The notes under the pieces were generated by a model, which saw only the letters and a program-made list of their open reading frames with translations, made no database searches and was not told the DNA's origin. Positions 27,249 to 36,264 of a DNA stretch of 64,000 nucleotides are shown here, one piece after another (position 1 is the stretch's first letter; every line of letters begins with the position of its first letter). Source of the stretch: Aliamphritea hakodatensis (GTDB lineage Bacteria; Pseudomonadota; Gammaproteobacteria; Pseudomonadales; Balneatricaceae). The translations under genes were made by a program, and so were the position numbers. Location: NCBI RefSeq assembly GCF_024347195.1, contig NZ_AP025281.1, positions 2,294,001 through 2,358,000 of the forward strand, given 5' to 3'.

Positions 27249-28743
27249 TGTAATCCTCACGGAGTTGCTTCTTCTGAACTTTGCCCATGGTGTTACGGGG
27301 CAGTTCATCAACAAAAAAGATCTTCTGTGGCTGCTTAAAACGGGCGATTTTTCCTTTAAGGAACGCCATTACATCTTCAGCACTTAGGTCTGCGCCATGC
27401 TCAGCAACAATGACAGCAGTAACGCCTTCACCGAAATCACGGTGGGGCACACCAATAACTGCTGATTCTTTGACGCCGGCAATCTGGTCAATCATGTTTT
27501 CAACTTCTTTGGGGTAGACGTTATAGCCACCTGAAATAACCAGATCTTTAGAGCGTCCGACAATGCTGATACGGCCATCTTCTGCCATCGTGGCCATATC
27601 TCCGGTGATGAAGTAACCGTCTTCGCGAAACTCTTCAGCAGTTTTTTCAGGCATACACCAGTAGCCCTTAAAGACGTTAGGGCCGTTTATTTCCAACACG
27701 CCGACATCACCCCGGGGTACTTCGTTGCCGTTTTTATCTGCTACGCGGGCCTGAACATCTGGCAGGGGCAGGCCAACAGTACCCGGCAGGCGCTCCCCTT
27801 TGTAAGGGTTAGAGGTGATCATGCCTGCTTCTGTCATGCCGTAGCGTTCGAGAATTTTGTGACCGGATATTGCTTCGAACGCCTGGAAAGTTTCTGCCAG
27901 TAATGGTGCGGAGCCTGCCACAAACAGACGCATGTTATTGCACAGTTCACGGTTAAAATCAGGGTCCTCCAGCAGACGCACATAAAAGGTCGGAACGCCC
28001 ATCATGACAGTGCTGCGGGGCAGGTTTTCTCTGACTTCAGGCAAACTGAATCTTGGCAGAAAAATAACCTTTGAGCCGTTCAGGAGTGCGCAGTGTAGGG
28101 CGACAAACAAACCGTGAACATGGAAGATCGGCAAAGCATGTAGCAGTACATCACCTTCTTCCCACTGCCAGTAACTGTGTAATACCTGGCCGTTTGATGC
28201 CAGGTTACCGTGGGACAGCTTTGCACCTTTAGAACGGCCGGTGGTGCCTGATGTATACAAGATGCAGGCGAGGTCGTTGCTGTCACAGATTTCAGTATTT
28301 GTATCTACCGGAGTTTCCTGTGCAGCATCCGAAAGGGATCCATTTCCCTGGTCATCCAGTGTCATTACGTGGGGAAATCCGAATCCCTGAGCAGAATGGC
28401 TGATGGCTTCGTGATCCTGAGGCCTGCAGACAACCAGTGTTGGTTTGGCATCTTCCATGAAGTAACGCAGTTCAAGCGTGGTATAGGCTGTGTTCAGCGG
28501 AATAAAAATAGCGCCGACCCGTAAACAGGCAAGGTACAGCATGACTGCTTCAGGGGATTTGTCTACCTGCATGATAATACGGTCGCCTTTGCTTACTCCC
28601 AGTTTTCGCAACAGCCCTGATAACCGGCCAGTCATGCTGTCTATTTCACTGTAAAGGAGGTTGCCCCTGGGATGCTCGAGAAACACCGCTGCAGAATCGT
28701 CTGGAAAGCGGGATTCAAATAGTGCGTAGATATTTTTATTCAT
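27229..28743 (-). CDS. matB: Malonyl-CoA synthetase
   Basis: 504 residues of the acyl-CoA synthetase (ANL) superfamily. P-loop LYTSGTTGRSKGAKLSH, ERYGMTEAGM, FITGDMATMAEDG, GRSKDLVISGGYNVYPKEVE, and the catalytic Lys near the C-terminus in PRNTMGKVQKKQL. The length, the neighbouring decarboxylase and the TRAP transporter identify it as the malonate:CoA ligase (malonate + ATP + CoA to malonyl-CoA). Start ATG follows the GntR gene after 38 bases on the same strand. Confidence 0.9.
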   Translation of the reverse strand: MNKNIYALFESRFPDDSAAVFLEHPRGNLLYSEIDSMTGRLSGLLRKLGVSKGDRIIMQVDKSPEAVMLYLACLRVGAIFIPLNTAYTTLELRYFMEDAKPTLVVCRPQDHEAISHSAQGFGFPHVMTLDDQGNGSLSDAAQETPVDTNTEICDSNDLACILYTSGTTGRSKGAKLSHGNLASNGQVLHSYWQWEEGDVLLHALPIFHVHGLFVALHCALLNGSKVIFLPRFSLPEVRENLPRSTVMMGVPTFYVRLLEDPDFNRELCNNMRLFVAGSAPLLAETFQAFEAISGHKILERYGMTEAGMITSNPYKGERLPGTVGLPLPDVQARVADKNGNEVPRGDVGVLEINGPNVFKGYWCMPEKTAEEFREDGYFITGDMATMAEDGRISIVGRSKDLVISGGYNVYPKEVENMIDQIAGVKESAVIGVPHRDFGEGVTAVIVAEHGADLSAEDVMAFLKGKIARFKQPQKIFFVDELPRNTMGKVQKKQLREDYNDIYGQ

Positions 28744-28781
28744 TATGTACTCCGATTGTTTGTCTGTGGTTACTTGCCGGA

Positions 28782-29423
28782 TCAGGTATTCAGCCGTGCA
28801 ATGAAATCAGTGAAATTAGAGCCCTGTACTGCGATATGGTCATACGCGAGTGAAGCTGCCAGTTCAGCGTTTCTATGTTCAATCGCGCTGAGTAAATTCT
28901 GGTGCTCCTGATGTGACTCGGTGATGCGGTTAGTGCAGTGCAGTTGTGTGCGGCGATAGGGGCACAAGCGCTTGTTCAGGTCGGTCGCCAGCCGGGCTAA
29001 AAAGCTGTTATGGCTGGCGTTGTATATGGATTCATGAAATCGGATGTTGCCAAGAAAATAGGTATCTACATCACCGGATTCTGCGGCGCTGATGCCGGCA
29101 AGATGAGCCTGGCGAATCTGTTCTATATCTGCAGAACCTGCCCGGCGGGCGGCAAGTTTGGCGGTTATCGATTCGTAGTTCGCCATCATTTCGAACATTT
29201 CCAGTAAGTTTTTCAGATCAATGCTGGCAACGGCTGCCCCTTTACGTGGCTGCATATCAATTAAGCCGGTTGCCCGCAGTTGCAACAGTGCTTCCCTGAC
29301 AGGGGTTCTGGAAACACCGAAGCGTTCAGCCAGTTGGGTTTCATCGAGCTTGTCACGGGGCTTTAGCTGGCCAGTGACGATCTCATGTTCCAGTGTTTGC
29401 ACCAGGTTAGGTGTGGTCCGCAT
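28782..29423 (-). CDS. matR: GntR-family (FadR/FCD) regulator, probable MatR
   Basis: 213 residues. A winged helix (LKPRDKLDETQLAERFGVSRTPVREALLQL) is seen in part as AERFGVSRTPVREALL. The FCD effector domain has the metal-binding His/Asp set (FHESIYNASHN, HQEHQNLLSAIEHRN). First gene of the leftward matR-matB-thioesterase-matA operon and divergent from the TRAP genes, the position of MatR in other malonate loci. A paralogue lies at 32708-33355. The symbol is by context. Confidence 0.85.
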   Translation of the reverse strand: MRTTPNLVQTLEHEIVTGQLKPRDKLDETQLAERFGVSRTPVREALLQLRATGLIDMQPRKGAAVASIDLKNLLEMFEMMANYESITAKLAARRAGSADIEQIRQAHLAGISAAESGDVDTYFLGNIRFHESIYNASHNSFLARLATDLNKRLCPYRRTQLHCTNRITESHQEHQNLLSAIEHRNAELAASLAYDHIAVQGSNFTDFIARLNT

Positions 29424-29526
29424 CAGAAAACCTTTTGTCTGTACTAATTTCTGTTCAGCAGTGAAAGCGCTGAAATATGGGTTAAATTTTTAAGATTATA
29501 GGATCAGTGTTTTTTTAATCTGTTTT

Positions 29527-29538
29527 TATGTATACAAC
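29527..29538. promoter_or_regulatory. Candidate GntR/FCD operator in the mat divergent region
   Basis: TATGTATACAAC contains the 8-bp palindrome TGTATACA (29529-29536) and fits the TTGTA/TACAA-type half sites used by FCD-family regulators. A second partial site, TTTGTATGTTG, lies 30 bases further on (29563-29573). Both are between the divergent matR-like gene and the TRAP binding-protein gene. Confidence 0.5.
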
Positions 29539-29648
29539 AAGCCTTGCAAAAAATGCAAATGCTTTGTATGTTGATATCAAGTTGCTTTCTGTGAATACAT
29601 GATTGCTGCCCTATACTCGAAACAAACAAAAATAAATGGAGTGTCCAC

Positions 29649-30641
29649 ATGAACCTGAAGAAAACTTTTGCCTGTTGTGCTGTTGCTCTGGCGACGCTTG
29701 CGGGTACTTCCCAAGCTGAAACACTAAAAGCCTCTCACCAGTTTCCCGGTGGTAAAGGTGATGTGCGCGATGAAATGGTGCAGCTAATTGCCCGTGAAGT
29801 TGCTGCTGCCGATGTCGATCTGACGATTCGTGTATATCCGGGTAGTTCTTTGTATAAAGCCAAGGAACAGTGGGCACCGCTGACTAAAGGACGGCTGGAT
29901 ATGACACTTTTCCCTCTGGCCTATGCCTCTGGTCGTCATCCTAAGTTTGACGCCACTCTGATGCCTGGTCTGGTTAAAAATCACGAACATGCCGCACGCC
30001 TGAATGACTCTGCATTCATGCAGGAAATTAAGGATGAAATTAATAAAGCAGGCGCCATTGTGTTGGCTGATGCGTGGCTGGCAGGTGGTTTTGCCTCAGC
30101 AAAAAGCTGCATTCTGAGCCCGGATGATATTAAAGGTCAGACGACCCGTGCAGCAGGTAAGGCATTTGAGAGAATGCTGGCCGGAGCAGGGGCATCTATT
30201 GCTTCGATGCCCAGTTCAGAAATTTATACCGCCATGCAAACCGGGACGATTGATGCTGCAAATACCAGCTCCGGCAGCTTCGTGTCTTACCGTATTTTTG
30301 AGCAGGTTAAATGCCTGACAGCTCCCGGAGACAACGCACTCTGGTTTATGTATGAGCCTGTAATGCTGTCGAAAAAGACCTGGAACAAACTCAATAAGGC
30401 TCAGCAGGATGCGCTGATGGCTGCCGGTGAAAAAGCAGAAGCCTACTTCTTTAAGGAAGCGCAGGGTCTGGATCAGAAAATGGTCGATATCTTCAAAAAG
30501 GCAGGTGTTGACGTCGTCAGCATGACGCCGGAGCAGGCAGATCAGTGGCGTGAAATTGCCAAAGCAACCAGTTACAAAGTTTTTACAGAGTCAGTGGATG
30601 GTGGTCAGGCGCTGATCGATATGGCTCTCTCAGTAGAGTAA
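29649..30641 (+). CDS. matP: TRAP transporter solute-binding protein, probably for malonate
   Basis: 330 residues. Signal peptide MNLKKTFACCAVALATLAGTS-QAETLKAS. The DctP fold shows LKASHQFPGGKGDVRDEM, VRVYPGSSLYKAKEQW-like RVYPGSSLYKAKEQW, TRAAGKAFERMLAGAGAS and MQTGTIDAANTSSGSF. GGAG precedes the ATG. Divergent from the mat operon and between two FCD regulators, so malonate is the likely ligand, as for MatPQM of rhizobia. The assignment rests on context. Confidence 0.85.
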   Translation: MNLKKTFACCAVALATLAGTSQAETLKASHQFPGGKGDVRDEMVQLIAREVAAADVDLTIRVYPGSSLYKAKEQWAPLTKGRLDMTLFPLAYASGRHPKFDATLMPGLVKNHEHAARLNDSAFMQEIKDEINKAGAIVLADAWLAGGFASAKSCILSPDDIKGQTTRAAGKAFERMLAGAGASIASMPSSEIYTAMQTGTIDAANTSSGSFVSYRIFEQVKCLTAPGDNALWFMYEPVMLSKKTWNKLNKAQQDALMAAGEKAEAYFFKEAQGLDQKMVDIFKKAGVDVVSMTPEQADQWREIAKATSYKVFTESVDGGQALIDMALSVE

Positions 30642-30711
30642 GCCGTCAGCTGTAGTGTTCGGCGGCTGACAAGGCCGCCCTTATCTGTAGTAACAGGAGC
30701 GTTGTAGTTTT

Positions 30712-31308
30712 ATGCAACAGGAGAACTCTGGGCAGGCGCCTTTATCTGACCGTTCGCCTTCCCACGTACAAAGGTCTGAAGCCATGTTTTTAAGAAAATT
30801 TGTATCCCTGATAAGGGCGCTGTCCAAGGCCAGTGGCCTGGCATCAGCGTTTTTACTGGCAGCCTCGGTTGTCGTTGTGTGTCAGTTGGTGGTTGTCAGA
30901 TACGTATTTGGCGAAAGTACTATCTGGCAAACCGATTTTGTAACTTATGGTCTGGCTGCATCTGTCTTTCTCGGCGCACCTTATGTCGCCCAGATAAAAG
31001 GGCATGTGAATGTTGATTTGCTGACCATGTACGTATCACCACGTTTCAAGCGATTACTGGGGTACATCACAATTGCGTTCGCATTACTGTTTTCACTGTT
31101 GTTCATGTATACCGGCTGGGAACTCTGGCATGAAGCCTGGAGTGGAGGATGGACGACAGAGTCCATCTGGGAACTGCCGCTGTGGATTCCTTATTTATCT
31201 ATGTCTGTTGGTATGACACTTCTATCGCTGGAATATCTGGCAGATGCGATTTGCGTAGTCACTAACGATGAAGTGCCTTTTGGTACTGAGCCAGGAGGTC
31301 ACTCATGA
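30712..31308 (+). CDS. matQ: TRAP transporter small permease, malonate system
   Basis: 198 residues with four membrane helices. DctQ features VVVCQLVVVRYVFGESTIWQTDFVTYG and PYVAQIKGHVNVDLL. The first ~24 residues are polar and unusual; the in-frame ATG at 30784 may be the true start, but AGGAG lies upstream of 30712, so the longer form is kept. It overlaps the large permease gene by four bases (ATGA). Confidence 0.85.
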   Translation: MQQENSGQAPLSDRSPSHVQRSEAMFLRKFVSLIRALSKASGLASAFLLAASVVVVCQLVVVRYVFGESTIWQTDFVTYGLAASVFLGAPYVAQIKGHVNVDLLTMYVSPRFKRLLGYITIAFALLFSLLFMYTGWELWHEAWSGGWTTESIWELPLWIPYLSMSVGMTLLSLEYLADAICVVTNDEVPFGTEPGGHS

Positions 31309-32624
31309 GCCCGTTAATGATAGGTGCACTGTTGTGCATAGTTACCATTATTATTCTGGCGGCCGGAGTACCCGTTGCCTTTGCGCTGGCGCTGGTTGGT
31401 GTTGGTTTTCTCGTTATATTTGAAGGCGTAGGGTCGCTGGATATCGTCGCTGAAACTATGTTTTCGAGTATCAGCCACTTTACCCTTGTGTCGATCCCGA
31501 TGTTCATACTGATGGGCGCGGCGGTAGCCAGTTCGCCGGCAGCCAAAGATCTGTATGAAGCACTGGACCGTTGGCTGTATAAAGTCCCGGGTGGTCTGAT
31601 CATTTCCAATCTGGGGGCCTGTTCCATATTTTCTGCACTGAGTGGCTCCTCTCCGGCGACCTGTGCTGCCATCGGAAAAATGGGCATTCCGGAAATGCGC
31701 GCCCGGGGCTATCCGGCAAGTCTGGCAACCGGTGCAATTGCAGCGGGCGGGACGCTGGGTATTCTGATTCCGCCATCCATCACTATGATTGTTTATGGTA
31801 TCGCAACTGAAACTTCGATTGGTCGTCTGTTCCTGGCGGGACTGGTTCCGGGCTTCATGTTAACGGCACTTTTTATGGCCTGGGCCTTGTATACAGCAAA
31901 GCGCAACGGTTACTCATTTGCTGATCAGGCGCGCAGCTATACCTTGCACGATAAGCTGGAAGTATTACCGCGGGTTGTTCCCTTTATGCTGGTGATTATC
32001 GGCATTCTGTACGTGTTGTATGGCGGTATAGCGACCCCGTCTGAAGCCGCAGGTGTGGGTGCGATGATGTGTGTCATGCTGGCGGTGGTGATTTATAAAA
32101 TCCGTGATTTCCGGCGTTTATGGGACATGCTCTCCGCCAGTATGAAAGAAAGCGTGATGATATTAATGATCATTGCAGCATCTGAGCTTTTCAGTTTTAC
32201 ACTGTCCAGCTTATATATTACGCAGTCTGTTGCTGAACTGATTGTTAATATGGATGTAAACCGCTGGGTACTGCTGGGTATGATCAACCTGTTCCTGCTG
32301 GTTGCCGGCTTCTTCCTGCCGCCGGTTGCAGTCATTCTGATGACGGCTCCGATACTGTTGCCAATTATACAGAGCGCCGGATTTGATCCGTACTGGTTTG
32401 CAGTGGTGTTCACCATCAACATGGAGATAGGTTTAATAACACCGCCGGTAGGGCTTAACCTCTATGTGATCAACAGTATCTGTAAGGACGTCAGCCTGCC
32501 AACGATACTGAAAGGTTCGTTGCCATTTGTGTTGTGTATGGTGTTGGCCATTGTGATTTTGGCAGTGTTTCCTGAAATAGCGCTGTGGTTGCCAGATGCG
32601 GTCATGGGGCCTGAAATTAAGTAA
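31305..32624 (+). CDS. matM: TRAP transporter large permease, malonate system
   Basis: 439 residues, about 12 helices. DctM motifs GVPVAFALALVGVGF, SALSGSSPATCAAIGKMGIPEM, GYPASLATGAIAAGGTLGILIPPSI, TPSEAAGVGAMM and EIGLITPPVGLNLYV. Last gene of the plus-strand P-Q-M operon; a bidirectional terminator follows 17 bases downstream. Confidence 0.9.
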   Translation: MSPLMIGALLCIVTIIILAAGVPVAFALALVGVGFLVIFEGVGSLDIVAETMFSSISHFTLVSIPMFILMGAAVASSPAAKDLYEALDRWLYKVPGGLIISNLGACSIFSALSGSSPATCAAIGKMGIPEMRARGYPASLATGAIAAGGTLGILIPPSITMIVYGIATETSIGRLFLAGLVPGFMLTALFMAWALYTAKRNGYSFADQARSYTLHDKLEVLPRVVPFMLVIIGILYVLYGGIATPSEAAGVGAMMCVMLAVVIYKIRDFRRLWDMLSASMKESVMILMIIAASELFSFTLSSLYITQSVAELIVNMDVNRWVLLGMINLFLLVAGFFLPPVAVILMTAPILLPIIQSAGFDPYWFAVVFTINMEIGLITPPVGLNLYVINSICKDVSLPTILKGSLPFVLCMVLAIVILAVFPEIALWLPDAVMGPEIK

Positions 32625-32640
32625 AGAACAGAGCACCAAA

Positions 32641-32674
32641 AACGGATAGGGCCTTTAAGGACTATCCGTTTTTT
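32641..32674. terminator. Bidirectional terminator between matM and the second GntR gene
   Basis: A 9-bp stem AACGGATAG / CTATCCGTT (32641-32649 with 32662-32670), a run of A before it and TTTTTT after it. It can end the rightward TRAP transcript and the leftward GntR transcript. Confidence 0.85.
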
Positions 32675-32707
32675 ATGGGTGTCAGTTTATATTTGAAGTA
32701 AAAAATA

Positions 32708-33355
32708 TCAGCCTGGCAGGCTGGCAACAAAATCACTGAACGTATCGCCCTGAATGGTGACATGTTCCTTGAGCAGATTCTCAGCTTTGTCTGCATCGCG
32801 TTCCTCAATGGCAAGTAATACATCCTGATGCTCATTAAAGGATTCCATGATGCGGTTGGCGTTTCTGAGCTGGGTGCGTCGGTAAGGGGCAAGCCGGTTA
32901 CGAAGGGCGATCGTTTGGTTCGCCAGGTAAGAATTGCGGCCTGCTTTGTATATGGCTTCGTGAAAGTCGACATTCAGCGAGTAATAATTGTCGAAGTCTT
33001 TATTCTCGGCGGCTGTTTTACAGCTGTCATGGGCGGCACGGATCGCTTCAATATCTTCAGGTGAAGCCCGGCGGGCTGCTAGCCTGCCGCACATGCTTTC
33101 AAGCTCAGCCATTACTTCGAACATTTCCAGTAACTCTTTAAGCTCAATACCGGCGACAATGGCACCTTTGCGGGCCCGCATTTCAATTAGGCCGGTTGTA
33201 TTGAGCTGTAATAACGCTTCTCTGACCGGTGTTCTTGAAACGCCAAAGCGTTCAGCCAGTGCTGTTTCATCCAGACGGTCGCCCGGTTTCAGCTTGCCAG
33301 TTATTATTTCGTTTTCCAGTTCTTTGCGCAGTTCTGCGTGTATCCCTTGAACCAT
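32708..33355 (-). CDS. GntR-family (FCD) regulator, paralogue of the matR-like gene
   Basis: 215 residues. Winged helix with AERFGVSRTPVREALLQL and FCD domain with FHEAIYKAGRN and FNEHQDVLLAIEERD. More than half of its residues match the regulator at 28782-29423 by eye, so it arose by duplication. Start taken at 33355 (AAGAAG eight bases upstream); the frame to 33424 adds 23 residues of doubtful value. It sits at the other end of the TRAP operon, so the pair brackets the transport genes. Confidence 0.85.
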   Translation of the reverse strand: MVQGIHAELRKELENEIITGKLKPGDRLDETALAERFGVSRTPVREALLQLNTTGLIEMRARKGAIVAGIELKELLEMFEVMAELESMCGRLAARRASPEDIEAIRAAHDSCKTAAENKDFDNYYSLNVDFHEAIYKAGRNSYLANQTIALRNRLAPYRRTQLRNANRIMESFNEHQDVLLAIEERDADKAENLLKEHVTIQGDTFSDFVASLPG

Positions 33356-33390
33356 GATATTCACTTCTTGCATTTTAATTTGACGACTTT

Positions 33391-33418
33391 GCATACTATA
33401 ACACTCAAAGTGCATACT
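33391..33418. promoter_or_regulatory. Direct repeat upstream of the second GntR gene
   Basis: GCATACT occurs at 33391-33397 and 33412-33418, each preceded by a T or TT. The copies are 21 bases apart, two turns of the helix, so both face the same side of DNA. The motif overlaps the TNGTATAC-type sites used by FCD regulators, and autoregulation is the likely role. Confidence 0.4.
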
Positions 33419-33516
33419 TATCATGTGGTTGAAGTTTTTATACGGTAGGCTAAGCAGGGCAGAGAAATCGTAATTATTGACCGCTCAGAGTCTGTAAACT
33501 TAAAAAGGAAGGTGTA

Positions 33517-33783
33517 ATGAGGTACATCACTGGCGTTGTATTACCGGCCGTGTTGCAGTGCCTGTTTGTGTTCATCGTGGTTGCAATGAACACCGGCAAC
33601 GGCTCCTGGGTGGGGCTGGGCGTGTTCCTGCTGGCGATCTTTGCCATTCCAGGCACGGCCATTATTAACGCGCTGTATATCCGCAGCCATCCGGATTTAC
33701 ATACTCTGTCGGTCATTAACCGCTGCCTCCTGCTCGCGCTGGCGGTGCCGTTACTGACGCCGGTATTTCTGTTTGCCCTGTAA
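33517..33783 (+). CDS. Small inner-membrane protein of unknown function
   Basis: 88 residues, three predicted membrane helices (residues ~5-25, ~32-52, ~66-86) separated by short polar loops; a conserved-looking NALYIRSHPDL lies before the last helix. AAAAAGGAAGG precedes the ATG. I do not recognise the family. It ends 24 bases before a methyltransferase gene on the same strand and may be co-transcribed with it. Confidence 0.65.
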   Translation: MRYITGVVLPAVLQCLFVFIVVAMNTGNGSWVGLGVFLLAIFAIPGTAIINALYIRSHPDLHTLSVINRCLLLALAVPLLTPVFLFAL

Positions 33784-33807
33784 CCCAAAGCAGAGGATGC
33801 TTCCCTG

Positions 33808-34482
33808 ATGACCAAACTTAGCGATAAGACCATTCTTAAATCCTGGCATAAGAATGCCGCACCCTGGGCGGATGCAATCGCCGGGCAGACAATCCCCAGC
33901 CGGGTAATGGTCACCGACCGGGCGATCACCGACACCATTACCGCACTGGCCCCCAAAACCGTACTGGATATCGGCTGCGGTGAAGGCTGGTTAGTCCGGG
34001 CGCTGGCCGCTGCCGGCATGCAGGTCACCGGTACCGATGCTGTAGCAGAGCTGATCGACAAGGCCCGCGCGGCGGGTGGGGGGACTTTCAAAAAGGTGGC
34101 CTATGAAGACTTATCTGGTGACAGCATCAATGAGCGATTTGATCTGGCGGTATGTAATTTCTCACTGTTGGGCAAAGAATCCGTTGAACAGGTGTTTGCC
34201 GCGGTTCCAAGTTTATTAAACTCCGGCGGGCATTTTGTGGTGCAAACCCTACACCCGGTGACCAGCAACGGCGACGGGATCTACGAAGACGGCTGGCGGG
34301 AAGGTTCCTGGGCAGGCTTCAGCGATGACTTTACCGATCCCGCCCCCTGGTATTTCCGTACTGTAGACGCCTGGCAGGCGCTGTTTACGGACAACGGCAT
34401 GCGGATAGAACAGGTGCAGGAACCAGTCCACCCGGAAACCGGCCAACCGGCCTCCCTGATCATTACCGGCACCGTGAAATGA
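33808..34482 (+). CDS. Class I SAM-dependent methyltransferase
   Basis: 224 residues. SAM-binding motif I VLDIGCGEGWLVRALA, then the acidic loop VTGTDAVAELI and motif IV FDLAVCNFSLLG. The acceptor substrate cannot be told from the sequence; the closest general look is the UbiE/Coq5-like Methyltransf_11 group. The stop codon overlaps the start of the DUF1801 gene by four bases. Confidence 0.85.
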   Translation: MTKLSDKTILKSWHKNAAPWADAIAGQTIPSRVMVTDRAITDTITALAPKTVLDIGCGEGWLVRALAAAGMQVTGTDAVAELIDKARAAGGGTFKKVAYEDLSGDSINERFDLAVCNFSLLGKESVEQVFAAVPSLLNSGGHFVVQTLHPVTSNGDGIYEDGWREGSWAGFSDDFTDPAPWYFRTVDAWQALFTDNGMRIEQVQEPVHPETGQPASLIITGTVK

Positions 34483-34883
34483 ACCCGGATGTAGAAGCAA
34501 AATTTGCCACGTACCCTGAGGATGTATGCACTCAGCTGCTGGCCATTCGCACGCTGATTTTCGATATCGCCTCAGAACATGAATTAGGCACGGTAGAAGA
34601 ATCCCTTAAGTGGGGCGAACCCAGTTATGCGGTTAAAGGGGGCAGCCCGGTAAGGATGAACTGGCAGGCCAAAGCGCCGGATCAGTTAGGTGTGTATTTC
34701 AACTGCAGCACCTCGCTGGTGGCAACCTTTCGGGAAGTCTACGGTGATGAACTGCCGTTTGCCGGTAACCGGGAGCTGACACTCAGCAGGGCGGAGCCGT
34801 TACCGCTTAAGCCTCTGCAACACTGCCTTGAAGTGGCCCTACGGTATCACCGCCTGAAAAAGCTGCCTTTACTGGGTATGTGA
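34479..34883 (+). CDS. DUF1801-domain protein
   Basis: 134 residues. It shows the YdhG/DUF1801 pattern: ESLKWGEPSYAVKGGSPVRMNW in the middle (the KWGxPxY core) and GVYFNCSTSLVATFREVYGDEL later. Function of the family is unknown. ATGA overlap with the methyltransferase gene indicates coupled translation. Confidence 0.75.
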   Translation: MNPDVEAKFATYPEDVCTQLLAIRTLIFDIASEHELGTVEESLKWGEPSYAVKGGSPVRMNWQAKAPDQLGVYFNCSTSLVATFREVYGDELPFAGNRELTLSRAEPLPLKPLQHCLEVALRYHRLKKLPLLGM

Positions 34884-34982
34884 ATGTACGCCTGGTAAGA
34901 AACCTTCAGTTATTGAAGGCAACAAAACACCGTACTTTTTAGTTGTTCAGTGCTAGAACGGTGGACATATCAGGAGAGTGAC

Positions 34983-35213
34983 ATGTCTACCACTATCACA
35001 TTAGATGATGCCTTCGTTGAAGATTCCAAAACTCACGCGCAAGCTGTCAATCGCTCAACTTCGGAACAAATAGAGCACTGGATAAAGATCGGAAAGGTTG
35101 CTGAAGACAACCCGGATCTGACCTATGAATTTATCCGGGATGCACAGTTGGCACAGGAAGAAGTTTCAGTCGGGAAGGGCATACCGTATGTCCGCAGAAC
35201 AAAGCGGATCTGA
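34983..35213 (+). CDS. ParD-like antitoxin, apparently without a toxin gene
   Basis: 76 residues. TITLDDAFVEDSKTHAQAVNRST followed by EQIEHWIKIGKVAEDNPDLT matches the ParD-like (ribbon-helix-helix) antitoxin family. Start at 34983 with AGGAGAG upstream. Such antitoxins normally precede a toxin gene. Here an overlapping ATG frame at 35188 stops after 28 codons and no RelE/ParE-like protein follows, so the toxin is missing or lost. Confidence 0.65.
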   Translation: MSTTITLDDAFVEDSKTHAQAVNRSTSEQIEHWIKIGKVAEDNPDLTYEFIRDAQLAQEEVSVGKGIPYVRRTKRI

Positions 35214-35526
35214 CGTTCAGAGACAGTTTCTACAGTGGTGTAAAAAACGGCATAAGACCGATCTTAATATGTAGAAATCAGGACTTAATCTGACAATCGC
35301 TGTCCGGTCAGGACTAACTGAGGGTGTCTGTTCTGTGCCAAATCCGGTCTTTGAGGCTTCGCTAATATAGCGCTGCACCTGCACCTCCACCCCCTCAACT
35401 CCAATAGCAGACGCTGAATGCTTGCCCAGACGATAATCTCTGTTTTCATAGCGTCCTCTATTAAGTAGCGGTAATGGGTAAACACTCCAAATACGCAGTT
35501 TCCTCGCACATTCGGTGTTAGCAGTC
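35214..35526. other. Non-coding stretch after the antitoxin gene
   Basis: About 310 bases between the antitoxin stop and the 3' end of azoR. Open frames here (the longest on the minus strand) have no recognisable sequence and run into azoR in another frame. It may hold decayed remains of a toxin or other gene. I see no terminator hairpin with a T-tract. Confidence 0.4.
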
Positions 35527-36198
35527 TTAGCCGTAAGCATGCGCAAGGTGTCCTGCCAGTTCGATAGCGTCAGCCTGAGCTTTTCGGACCGACTGTTCAT
35601 GCCGATGATCAGCGAACTCTTGGTATTCCGCACGAATTTCATGGAAATGCTCCACCCCCAGGTACTTAGCCAGCACTTCGATGTGCGGCCCTAGGTGGTT
35701 CATCGCCTCTCTGATTCCCCCGGATTCAAAGCCAAACTCACCGCAGGATGACACTAATATCAGTGTTTTACCCGACATAATGGGTTCAAGAGGAAAATCT
35801 CCACGGTTCAAATCAAAGGAGAAGGTTTTGTTAATACGGACAACCTGGTCAAACCAGGCTTTCAGCACGGCTGGCATACCGTAGTTATACATGGGGGCAG
35901 ACATCAAAATGATATCAGCCTCATTCAACTCATCAATTAATGTATCGGACAATTCCAGTAAGTTTTTTTGTGTGTCAGTGCGATTTTCCTCATTCGTAAA
36001 TACCGCAGCTATCCAATCCTGATTGATAAAGTCAGGCGGTGTTTGTCCGAGATCACGATAAATCACCGAATCGTTCGGACGTTGATTTTGCCACTGCCGG
36101 ATAAATTCACCAGCCAGTGTTTTAGAGATTGAATTATACTCAGCAACAGAGTTATCTAAGCGTCGGGCGCTGCTGTCGATATGCAGTATAGTAGGCAT
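35527..36198 (-). CDS. azoR: FMN-dependent NADH-azoreductase
   Basis: 223 residues. Flavodoxin-like fold with the AzoR motifs LHIDSSARRLDNSVAEY, SAPMYNYGMPAVLKAWFDQVVR, GKTLILVSSCGEFG and YLGVEHFHEI. Reduces azo compounds and quinones using NADH, in the cytoplasm. Divergent from a LysR gene, the common arrangement for a regulated quinone-detoxifying enzyme. Confidence 0.92.
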   Translation of the reverse strand: MPTILHIDSSARRLDNSVAEYNSISKTLAGEFIRQWQNQRPNDSVIYRDLGQTPPDFINQDWIAAVFTNEENRTDTQKNLLELSDTLIDELNEADIILMSAPMYNYGMPAVLKAWFDQVVRINKTFSFDLNRGDFPLEPIMSGKTLILVSSCGEFGFESGGIREAMNHLGPHIEVLAKYLGVEHFHEIRAEYQEFADHRHEQSVRKAQADAIELAGHLAHAYG

Positions 36199-36264
36199 AG
36201 TATATCCTCAGATTTTATTAGATTGTGTGTCAACATGAAGATATGGTGCGCGCAGTCAGGATAA

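Noticed and set aside
35217..35642. 141-codon frame on the minus strand between the antitoxin gene and azoR
   Set aside because: Part of it overlaps azoR in another frame; the rest has no family-like sequence or start signal.
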